Source: Cavia porcellus (lineage: Eukaryota; Chordata; Mammalia; Rodentia; Caviidae). Taken from it: a DNA stretch of 64,000 nucleotides. Shown piece after piece: positions 38,682-46,525 of this stretch. Below the pieces are notes generated by a model that was given only the letters and a program-made list of their open reading frames with translations, was not told the DNA's origin and searched no databases. Position 1 is the stretch's first letter, and every line of letters begins with the position of its first letter. A program made the translations under genes and the position numbers. The DNA is taken from NCBI RefSeq assembly GCF_034190915.1, contig NW_026947484.1:75843482-75907481 (forward strand). Reading direction: 5' to 3'.

Positions 38682-38793
38682 TCTCCAACATTTTTTTTTT
38701 TTTTTTTTGGTACCAAGGATTAAACTCATGACCTCATGCTTGCCAGGCAGGCGCTTATGTCTGCTGAGCTAAATCCTCAGCTCCTCTCCAACA
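38682..38793 (-). repeat. ID-type SINE inserted in LINE-1, antisense
   Basis: A run of about 18 T, then 'GGTACCAAGGATTAAACTCA', 'CTTGCCAGGCAGGCGCTTAT', 'GAGCTAAATCCTCAGC'. Flanking duplication tctccaaca at 38,682-38,690 and 38,785-38,793. Confidence 0.9.
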
Positions 38794-38841
38794 ATTTTGA
38801 ATGATAGTTTTCTAGGATGTATCAGTCTTGGTTGTAGTTTT

Positions 38842-38884
38842 TTGTTTGTTTGTTTGTTTGTTTGTTTTGTTTTGTTTTGTTTTA
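38842..38884. repeat. (GTTT)n/(GTTTT)n simple repeat
   Basis: Tandem GTTT units changing to GTTTT units inside the LINE-1. Confidence 0.85.
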
Positions 38885-39716
38885 GGGCTTGAAACATTTC
38901 ACTCCAATCTCTTACGGCCTTTAAAGTTTACATTGAGAAGTCCACCAGAACTCTATTAGACTTATCTTTGTAAGTGATTTGCTGCTTTTCTCTAACCATT
39001 TTTGAGATTCTGTCCTTGTATTGGACTTCTGGCATTTTGACTATGATGTGTCATGGGGAGGTTTTTTTCTGTTCATGGATATTAGTAGTTCTATATGACC
39101 CACTTATCAGAATGCTCAATTCCTTCCCCACATTTGGAAAGTGTTGTGCTATAATTTCAGTAAGCAGGGTCATTATGATAGTTTTGCTTTCTTCTGATTT
39201 TTCACCAATTCTTATTAATCTTAGATTGGTCTTCTCTGTACCATCTAGCAGATGTTGGATCTATTTTCATCTTCTCTTGTTAAGTATCTCTGAATAACTG
39301 AACATTGACAGTAGCCCTGTCTTCTAGTTCTGACACTCTGTCCTCATGTTGGCTGCTTCTGTACCCATACTTTTGATAGAATTTTTAATCTCCTACCTTT
39401 CTGTTTTTGGAGCTTTCATGAAATGCAATTCTTTGCCAAACTGGTCATTCATGGATAGCATCATTTGTTCAGCTCAGCTAGATTTTTATTAATGCCCTCT
39501 GTAAACTCACTGATTTATTTATTTATTTAGTCCATTATCTGTTTAGTTATCTTTCTGCGTTCACCAAACACTTTCCTGGTCTTTTAAAAAATCTCCTCTT
39601 TTATCATTTTGAAAAATTCAGCTACATAGCTTTTGATTTCTCTCTGTACTCCAAGGCCCCGTGGATCAGCTTTGGGGTAGTTGGAAGTTTTTGTAGGCAT
39701 TTTATTGCCTTGCCTT

Positions 39717-39718
<2 letters not shown>

Positions 39719-39768
<50 letters not shown>

Positions 39769-39777
39769 CACGTGCAC
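39719..39777. repeat. (TG)n microsatellite with RY-alternating extension
   Basis: About 22 TG units plus ACGCACGTGCAC. The 59-bp tract alternates pyrimidine and purine throughout. Confidence 0.95.
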
Positions 39778-40380
39778 TGAGGTTTGCAGGGTGATTATAG
39801 CGGTGGACTTTGTTAGTGTGGAAACTTATTTAGCATCTGCTTTTAAGCAATGCACTTTGGGCATGGTTACCTATAGGTCTTTGCCTTTATCCTGAGACCC
39901 AACTACCTCCACTTATTTGGTAAGGGAGGATGCAGTGTAATTAGCTCAATGTGGGCCATTCCTGGCTAGTGTTCCAGGAATGAGCCATCGTATGGTTAGT
40001 GGAACAAAGCCAATTCAGATATTGGCATCCAGAGAAACCAATTAATGACAATAACTATGTCATCCTGACAATACCAATAAAATCATCAACAATAGTAGCA
40101 TCAAAGAAAAACTAGATACTGAAATACCCTAAAAACCAATAATGTATGCCCTTAGCCACAGAAAAGAGATATATAGTTAGAGTATAGCACTAAGATGAAC
40201 CAAATATTGGCCTATAGTAAATATCTACTAAGTATAACTATACCTCCAATAACAATAGAAAAGTATTCAACATTAATAGCATAAATAGTTATCTAACAAA
40301 GATTAATAAAGCTTAGTTGTTATACTAGTAAATATATAGATTGAGTGGAGAACTAGAGATTGAGAAAAGTAAAATTAGAA

Positions 40381-40640
40381 CAATTAGTGAATAGAAGTTG
40401 AGAAGAAAGAGTAAAAAGTAAGATAAAGGATTGTATTAAGGAGGAAAAGAAAGTTAATGAAAGTAGGTTTAAAAACTCAAAAGAATAAGAAGAGAAAAAA
40501 GAGGGGAAAAGGAAAAACAAAAACATTGAAAAAATTTTAAAAAAGGAAAGAGAAAGAAGAAAGAGAAAAACCCAAAGACCCCAAAAACAATGAAGGAAAA
40601 AGAAGAAAATGAGTCTATTGGAAAGAAAGAAATTCTTTAA
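40381..40640. repeat. Purine-rich (GA/A-rich) tract
   Basis: About 260 bp dominated by A and G on the plus strand with few pyrimidines, inside or next to the 5' region of the antisense LINE-1. Confidence 0.7.
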
Positions 40641-41200
40641 CTAGTGGTTTCTTTCCTGGATCTGCAGGCTTGGAATCCAGCTTGTAACAGCTTTCTTCGC
40701 CTGGCTTCGTGGCTTGTGAGTTTGTAGGCCCCCACCCTCCAGCCCTCTCTCTGCACACCTCAGATCATGGCAACTGTCCAAGCTGAGGCATGTCCTCATT
40801 CATGTCGGTAGATGGGGAAACAGCAAGACTGCTTAATGATCTAGCCACCCTGAAAGCTACACTCATTGGTCCTGGCTTCTTATCATAAAGGACAGGGCCC
40901 AGTGTCCTTCCTGGCCTCAGTTTAAACTTTCCAGGAGTCCATGTCTATCCTTCATCCTCTCTGTTGCTGCATCTTGTGGCTGTCTCTTTTCCAGTCACTG
41001 TGGTAGTGCCCTTCTGGAAACTCTGAAGTGAAGTTGCTTGGTAGCTGTTTTATAGCTCGGTCTTAAATGATTAATCTTTTCCCAAAATGGCATCTGATTA
41101 AACACTCTCAAATATTGTAGGTGCCTCACTAGATTTCTTTTCTAACTGTAGCCTGCCATGAAGGAGTCATTTTTGGAGTAAAATTCCATACTGCAGTTTA

Positions 41201-43271
41201 CAATAGCTGTGGACTTTTATTGAGATAGTGCTTCCGACCTGGGCCATAATTTCTCTCTGAACCTGCAACTCTCTGGAATTACTTTCTCTCCATGGGCACA
41301 GACCTTGTCCACAATCACCTCAGCTGATCAGCACCTCTGCTGCCCTGTGCCAAGGAGAAACAAAATGCAGAGTGGGGTCAGAGTTGATGCATACTCAAAG
41401 CCAGGGGGTAGACTCCACAGGTGTGGAGTTAGGCAGGAGTGAATGAGGCTCCTTCTGCTGTGACAACTGTGCACTGTGCATAACTCAGCCCACAGAGCAT
41501 GGCTCCATCTGTCATGCATAGTTCAATGTACCGTGATTTGTTAACTTGTTCCTTATTCATGGCCATTTTAATGTCTTTAGTCTTCTATAATTTGATGTGA
41601 TTATAAACGGTGCTGACGCAACGAATAGATGTGTACCTTTATAATTTTATATTTTTGCTCATGTATTCTAACCAACACATTTTCAGAAGTGTGATTTTGG
41701 GTTCAGAAAGAAAATGCAAAGGTAGTTTTATTACAAGCTGTATTTCTATCATCAACACAGAAAAGATACATTTCCTTCACAGCTTTGCAGAATAGCATAT
41801 TGTCAGAGTTTAGCCAATCTGATGGATGAGAAATTGAAATCTAATGTTTCCTTTATTATGAATGAGGTTAAACATCTTTTTTTTATCTTTTCAATTTTAA
41901 GGGCTATTTTCATATGCTTTTCTATTCCTTACATGTTTCTCTTAATTTGTTCATTTTTATATTGGGTAAAGTTACTTATTTGGAAATGACAATGATAGCA
42001 TAACATATAAAAACTTGTGGGATCTGGGTAAAAGTGACACAGCAGAAAATGTGTATCTCTAACTGTATTTATTATAAACAATAAAGAGTGGAAATAAATT
42101 AAGTATCCTACATAAGACACTACAAAGAAATGACAAAACAACCATTAAAAATTGACTGATGTACTTATTAAAGATAAAAGCAAAAATGATGAAATATAAA
42201 ACTAATAAAACAAAGCCTTTAATGAAGTTCTGGTTTAAGGGAGATAGTACTAAAAGAATGAACAAAGATTAAATAACAAGTAAAAACTTTCAAAGTAAAT
42301 TGAACAAATTATTAAGAATAAAGCAGAAAATTATGGAATATAAACATAAAAATTATTTTTAAAAAGGCCTGAATTATAAGACCAAATTGCTGGCTTTTCG
42401 AAAAGATTAATATATGAACAAAGTTTGAAAAAATCTGGTGAAATAGTTTTTGCTAGTCTCGTCAAGGAAAACAGTATAAAGAAACTAAGTAATGTTAAGA
42501 ATTAGAAAGATGACATATCTAGAGAGTCAAAGGAGATTTAAATTTATCAGTAAATTCTATGTGGAATATTATGAGTGAATATTACATATATATCAATACA
42601 GTATTCTACATGTATGGTTATACGTGTTTAGCTAAACCAATAAAATTGGTAGATATATCAATGCTTTCCAGGAAATTACAAATTATGAAAAATAACTCAA
42701 GAGATAAGCTTAAAGTCCTAGAATTTGCAAGAAGTAATAAAAATCTACTCATTAAAAGTGATGTCAAGGATATTCTACTTCTATCTAGAATGCAAAAAGC
42801 TGAATAAGGCATTGTTCCCACTGTAATAAAAAAGTTTGAAGTGATTATAATTTTTCTTGAATCTGCTGAAGAGTTGAGCTTATAAGGCAACCAAATATAC
42901 TAAAAATCTAAAGAAAGAAGACTCCAAGGCAAGCTGGGGCAGAAGCTATGGGTAACCTACGGCAGAGCCGAGGCAAAAGAGATGAGAGCCATACAAGAGA
43001 GTAAGAAAAATTCAGCTAAAATTTTGGTGAATTGTTAGATGCCAAATGTGGGCTGCAATAAGACAGAAAACCACTGGGTACTGCAAACACAGGGGAGTTT
43101 ATACCTATGTCTAGGTTTTAATTCTTGAATGTCTATTACCCTATTTTGGGAGGTACCAGGACTCAGTTAAACTGCTAGGGTGAGCTGGGAGAGAAGGAAC
43201 AAACTCTTTGTCTGTTAGGGCACAGGTGAAACTTATGTGACCGGGGACACTGAACATAAAGAATCCTCCAC
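41201..43271. other. Intergenic, AT-rich, no gene seen
   Basis: No supported gene. Frames of 82-90 codons at 42,559-42,890 overlap on opposite strands in AT-rich DNA and have no domain. Confidence 0.4.
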
Positions 43272-43433
43272 GTGTCTGTCATTTTTCTCTAATTCTTGGG
43301 ACAAAATGCCTGACACCTAAAATTAAGGAAGGAAAGGTTTGTTTAGCCCATAGTTTGTGGAAGTGTCAGTCCATAATCAGGTGGCCCCAAGGCAGGCAAA
43401 CATGGTGATAGGCAACAGTTCAAGGAGGTAGAA
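43272..43433 (+). repeat. URR1-like repeat copy 4, left part, interrupted by the provirus
   Basis: It aligns with the 5' part of the other copies ('TTCTTGGGACAAAATGCCTG', 'GGAAAGGTTTGTTTAGCCCA', 'TAGTTTGTGGAAGTGTCAGT'). It stops at the 6-bp duplication gtagaa (43,428-43,433) where the provirus starts. The rest resumes at 50,117. Confidence 0.65.
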
Positions 43434-43918
43434 TGTTGGGAGCCGCAGCCCCGAGCCCGGTCGCCTCACTTGGCGGACGTGAGGCCTGTAGTAAAGAGTG
43501 AGGCCTGAGGTAGATTACCCCTCCCATCGAATATGTTAGTTTCCTGCTTACCGCGTAAACAACCCGCTCAACAATATAGTCTGCCTGGCAACTGATGATG
43601 TTAGCCAATCAGCTTGCCTTGCTTACTTTAACATGATTGGACACTGTACCCGTATATATACCGGTGCCACCCCTGGGCGGAAGTAGAAGCCAGATAGAAG
43701 CCCGGAAGTAGAAGCCCAAAAGGAGCCGCGGAGAGCGGACCGGTAGAGGCTTTGGGGCAGACTGAAGCACAAAAGGAGCCGCGGGGAGCGGACCAGAGGA
43801 GGCTTCAGCTGGGAGAACCCAGGGCAGGCTGTACGGAGAAGGAAAATAAAAAGAAAAGGTTGTCCACTACCAGACTTTGTCGTGTGTCCTTCCTGCCGGC
43901 CGGGAGCGGACATCGACA
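43434..43918 (+). repeat. 5' LTR of the provirus (485 bp)
   Basis: Begins TGTTGGGAG and ends ATCGACA (TG...CA). It contains a CCAAT box (43,605-43,609, in TTAGCCAATCAGC), an inverted CCAAT near 43,635, a TATATATA box (43,653-43,660) and AATAAA (43,845-43,850). Transcription would start about 25-30 bp after the TATA box, giving an R region of roughly 180 bp and a short U5 of about 50 bp. This is inferred from spacing. A 53-bp-period repeat of CAAAAGGAGCCGCGG starts at 43,717 and 43,770. By eye it matches the 3' LTR at every base compared. Confidence 0.95.
43653..43660 (+). promoter_or_regulatory. LTR TATA box
   Basis: TATATATA about 45 bp downstream of a CCAAT box in the 5' LTR. It would drive the full-length proviral RNA. 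The same site is in the 3' LTR at 49,851-49,858 and could drive transcription out into flanking DNA toward TMEM252. Confidence 0.7.
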
Positions 43919-43920
43919 TT

Positions 43921-43938
43921 TGGAGGCCCGCCCGGGGA
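43921..43938 (+). other. Primer binding site of the provirus
   Basis: Starts TGGAGGCCC two bases after the LTR end, the expected position for the site complementary to a tRNA 3' CCA end. The first nine bases suit some tRNA-Thr ends, and the downstream CCGGGG suits tRNA-Pro-like sites. Neither fits all 18 bases by my recall, so the primer is unassigned. It does not look like the tRNA-Phe site of mouse IAP. Confidence 0.8.
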
Positions 43939-43992
43939 CTGATCACCCCCGCGACGTGGAAGTGGACAACGCTCCAGTACAGAGCTGCGAGA

Positions 43993-44001
43993 CAGGTGAG
44001 T
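43993..44001 (+). promoter_or_regulatory. Consensus splice donor in the proviral leader
   Basis: CAG|GTGAGT with GT at 43,996-43,997, matching the mammalian 5' splice-site consensus and lying between PBS and gag, where retroviral env donors sit. No env remains, so it is a relic, serves an unknown short transcript, or splices into flanking DNA. Confidence 0.6.
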
Positions 44002-44117
44002 TGGGGATAAGCCTGGGCTCTGGGTGGCGCGCACCTACAGGGCTTTTAGACTCCCCTCAGGCTCACGCGTAAGTGGCGGATTCCTTGGGCCTCACGCGGT
44101 GAGTAACATATTAAAAG

Positions 44118-45758
44118 ATGGGAAACATGTTAGGTAGCAACACTAAGAGCGAGGGTGGTTGTGGAGAAAGCTCTCAAGAGCTTACAAAAGTACGCAGGGT
44201 ATCTGAGCAGGCCCAGTCAGGGAGCTCCCGAGAGGTGTCTGTCAAGGGGAACAAGGATGCTAAGGAGGAGGACGGGGCTCTAGCCTCGGAGTCGTCTGAC
44301 TCCGAGGACGAGGGAAAGTTGAATGGCAGGGAGGCCAAAGAGACCAGCTGTCAGGAGCCTAAATCGCTCAATAAGGAGTCGCAGGGTTCTTTTCCAGCGT
44401 TGCCCCGCGAATTGCGCTCTGCTCAACCTGGTCTGCGGAGGAGTAGAGAGCTCCTGAGTGCGCCCCGGCGCGAGAGGGAGGCGGTCCCTCGCCACGAGGC
44501 GGCCGCCTGGGAGCTCCCTCCCCTTTCGCCAGAACAGGAAGTGATGCACGGGCCCCCATTTTCCGCCCAATCACGGCCGCTGTCTTATGCTCCGCCGCCG
44601 GCGGGTCGGTATTTTTACAGGCGGCTTTGGCAGGGGGGACGCTTGTCTCATGAGGTACATCCACCTGGGATAGATAGTGGCCCCTACGAGATATTTCCTG
44701 TACAAGTAGCTATGGGCCAGGGACGCAATGTATGGGAGCCTTTTGAGATAAAGCAGATTAGAGAACTTAAAAATGCAGTTACAACCTTTGGGCCGACTGC
44801 GCCTTACACCATTGCCATGCTGGAGAATCTGTCTTCTGGGCCCCTCACCCCCGCGGACTGGATTCAGCTGGCAAAGGCCTGTCTGCCCTCGGGCAGTTAC
44901 CTGGATTGGCGAGCCTGGTATGCAGAGTTCTCTGCCGAGCAGGCTGAGAAAAACGCCAATCGAGGAAACCGGGGGTGGAACAAGGAAATGCTTATGGGAG
45001 AAGGTCGGCACGCTGATGACCAGACCCAGTTCCCCGGCGCTGTCTATGAGCAAATCAATGCCATAGGACTCCGCGCCTGGAAGCAAGTAAGTGGTGCTGG
45101 AACAGCCTCCTTATGTCTTTCAAAAATAATTCAGGGTACCACAGAGCCATTTGTTGACTTTGTGGCCCGAATGCAAGATGCTGCCGATAAGATATTTTCT
45201 GATCCGGGAGTGGCTCGACCGCTGGTAAGGCAGCTGATTTTCGAACAGTGTACAAAGGAGTGCAAGGCAGCGATAGCTCCTCATAAGAACAAGGACCTCA
45301 ATGCCTGGATTAGGATATGCAGAGAGATAGGGGGGCCGCTCTCCAACTCGGGAGTGGCTGCTCTCCTGGCCGCGGCTATACAGCAGAGGGGACCTCGAGG
45401 GTTAGAAGGGGAATGTAAGGCTAAAGGGTGTTTTGCCTGCGGGGAGCCAGGACACATTAAACGTCACTGCCCAAACAATGCAGATGCTAGGCCTCGCCCT
45501 AGGAATGAAGAACCATATGTTTGTGGGCGATGCAAGAAGGGATCACACAAAGCTGAGGAGTGTAGGTCGGTCTTTGATGCTCAGGGCAACCGTATTTGTG
45601 GACAAGATGCTAGAGAGCCAAAAAACGGCCAGAGGGGGCCCCCTTCACAGACGGGCCCCCGCCCCAGAGACAGGACAGCTCAGGATGGCAGCCTTCAACA
45701 AGGGCCACCCCTGGGTCAGCAGGTGTGGACCTCAGTGTCGCCTCAGGACTTATATTAG
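44118..45758 (+). CDS. gag: Gag polyprotein of the provirus, open frame
   Basis: A 546-residue open frame for the structural precursor that assembles particles. The start MGN gives a glycine at position 2, so N-myristoylation is plausible, though serine at the usual position 6 is absent. Residues 1 to about 190 are Ser/Glu/Arg-rich and low-complexity and show no betaretroviral matrix fold that I recognise. A capsid-like region begins near residue 195. The major homology region lies at about 339-358 (Q-G-x-x-E-P-F then V-D-F-V-A-R-M). Two nucleocapsid zinc knuckles, both CX2CX4HX4C, lie at 438-451 and 469-482. The frame ends past the gag-pro slippery site, so most ribosomes would make Gag alone. 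No internal stop or frameshift. Shorter and differently built at the N-terminus than typical betaretroviral Gag. Confidence 0.95.
   Translation: MGNMLGSNTKSEGGCGESSQELTKVRRVSEQAQSGSSREVSVKGNKDAKEEDGALASESSDSEDEGKLNGREAKETSCQEPKSLNKESQGSFPALPRELRSAQPGLRRSRELLSAPRREREAVPRHEAAAWELPPLSPEQEVMHGPPFSAQSRPLSYAPPPAGRYFYRRLWQGGRLSHEVHPPGIDSGPYEIFPVQVAMGQGRNVWEPFEIKQIRELKNAVTTFGPTAPYTIAMLENLSSGPLTPADWIQLAKACLPSGSYLDWRAWYAEFSAEQAEKNANRGNRGWNKEMLMGEGRHADDQTQFPGAVYEQINAIGLRAWKQVSGAGTASLCLSKIIQGTTEPFVDFVARMQDAADKIFSDPGVARPLVRQLIFEQCTKECKAAIAPHKNKDLNAWIRICREIGGPLSNSGVAALLAAAIQQRGPRGLEGECKAKGCFACGEPGHIKRHCPNNADARPRPRNEEPYVCGRCKKGSHKAEECRSVFDAQGNRICGQDAREPKNGQRGPPSQTGPRPRDRTAQDGSLQQGPPLGQQVWTSVSPQDLY
45620..45626 (+). 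promoter_or_regulatory. Gag-pro -1 frameshift site (A AAA AAC)
   Basis: The heptamer A-AAA-AAC is in the gag phase required for a -1 slip (AAA at 45,621-45,623, AAC at 45,624-45,626). The same heptamer is known from MMTV gag-pro. Seven bases downstream, GGGGGCCC (45,634-45,641) can pair perfectly with GGGCCCCC (45,653-45,660) to form an 8-bp GC stem with an 11-nt loop. The pro frame opens only at 45,614, after a TAG at 45,611-45,613, so the site is placed exactly where needed. Confidence 0.9.
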
Positions 45759-46525
45759 TGCCTGATATGGGTGTTCAAGTGGTTGAAACCACCTTTAAGG
45801 GACCGTTACCCGAAAATTCCGTGGGTCTGGTGATCGGGAGATCCTCCACGGCCCTTCGGGGTCTCACAGTAGTCCCGGGGGTCATAGACTCAGACTACAC
45901 AGGACATATTAAAATTATGGTTCAATCTCTTGTGGGTACTATGGTAATTAATAAAGGAGACAAGATAGCGCAGCTCTTGCTGCTCCCCAGTCTCCACAAG
46001 AGATTTCCCTCAAAGCAGAAAATTAGAGAAAGTCAAGGTTTCGGTTCCTCAGGGGAAGTCTTTGAGGGACTCCATATGACACTTGGTAAAAGGCCCATGC
46101 TCTCACTTAAGGTCAATGGCAAGAATATAACAGGGCTCCTAGACACAGGAGCTGACCGTTCCATTATCTCCAGAAAGGATTGGCCTTCCAACTGGCCCAC
46201 CAACACTGCAGATAACACGCTGCAGGGCCTGGGGATGGTGTCAGCTCCTCAGGTTAGTGCTTCAACCCTGCTCTGGTGCGATGAGGAGGGTCATCAGGGC
46301 CATTTCCAACCGTTTGTGTTGCAGTTGCCAGTGTCTCTATGGGGAAGGGACATCCTCACTCAGATGGATGTCACGCTTGCGTCAAACTGCTCCCCCCAGG
46401 CTAAGGATATACTCAGGAACCAGGGATATACCCCCGGCAAAGGCTTGGGCAATGCCCTACAGGGTCGGACATCCCCAATACCAGTAGAAAACAAAAAAGG
46501 TAGGCAAGGATTGGGTTTTTCTTAG
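45620..46525 (+). CDS. pro: Pro frame: dUTPase, aspartic protease, G-patch
   Basis: Frame -1 to gag, read as part of Gag-Pro; it needs no start codon of its own. dUTPase motifs: PGSAGVDL at about 45,710, GRSST near 45,837, a conserved DSDYTGHI block and GDKIAQLLLLP, which hydrolyses dUTP to limit uracil incorporation. The retroviral aspartic protease follows, with active-site LLDTGADRS (Asp codon at 46,142) and the GRDIL helix near its end. A glycine-rich G-patch ends the frame (GYTPGKGLGNAL and a second GRQGLGF). The order dUTPase-PR-G-patch is diagnostic of betaretroviruses and class II ERVs. Open throughout to TAG at 46,523-46,525, two codons after the pro-pol slip site. Confidence 0.95.
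   Translation, partial: KKRPEGAPFTDGPPPQRQDSSGWQPSTRATPGSAGVDLSVASGLILVPDMGVQVVETTFKGPLPENSVGLVIGRSSTALRGLTVVPGVIDSDYTGHIKIMVQSLVGTMVINKGDKIAQLLLLPSLHKRFPSKQKIRESQGFGSSGEVFEGLHMTLGKRPMLSLKVNGKNITGLLDTGADRSIISRKDWPSNWPTNTADNTLQGLGMVSAPQVSASTLLWCDEEGHQGHFQPFVLQLPVSLWGRDILTQMDVTLASNCSPQAKDILRNQGYTPGKGLGNALQGRTSPIPVENKKGRQGLGFS
46513..46519 (+). promoter_or_regulatory. Pro-pol -1 frameshift site (G GGT TTT), candidate
   Basis: GGGTTTT in the pro phase (GGT at 46,514-46,516, TTT at 46,517-46,519) fits X-XXY-YYZ. The pol frame opens at 46,504, directly after a TAG at 46,501-46,503, and pro stops at 46,523-46,525. The slip must therefore happen within this roughly 20-base window, and no other heptamer there fits. 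A downstream structure was not worked out. Confidence 0.8.

Larger units (their letters stand above)
35930..41200 (-). mobile_element. Large nested LINE-1, antisense, old and defective
   Basis: Reverse-complement L1 sequence can be followed for more than 3 kb. ORF2 reverse-transcriptase-region blocks appear near 36,230-36,400 ('GATTTGCATATGCTGAACCA', 'GATTGGCCTGTAATTTTC') and 36,530-36,560 ('TCATCAGGTCCTGGACTTTT'). Further 5' ORF2 sequence follows to about 38,480. A block at 38,885-39,300 matches the ORF1/5' region of old mammalian L1s ('TTTGACTATGATGTGTCATG'-like). Insertions split it: another L1 3' end at about 36,565-37,060 and SINEs at 36.80 and 38.69 kb. Stops and indels throughout make it inactive. 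Frames such as 117 codons at 37,557-37,910 (minus) are L1 ORF2 remnants. The right boundary is uncertain. Confidence 0.8.

Noticed and set aside
43623..43946. 107-codon minus-strand frame in the LTR, repeated at 49,821-50,144
   Set aside because: Antisense shadow of the LTR; duplicated only because the LTRs are.
44790..44830. PTAP late-domain motif in Gag (within GPTAPYT)
   Set aside because: It lies at the start of the capsid region where betaretroviral capsids have a similar structural stretch, so it is unlikely to act as a budding motif.
44571..45086. 171-codon minus-strand frame opposite gag
   Set aside because: Shadow of the GC-rich gag coding strand with no own domain.
45433..45765. 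110-codon frame overlapping the gag 3' end
   Set aside because: It is in the third phase, not the -1 phase used by pro, and lacks dUTPase or protease motifs.
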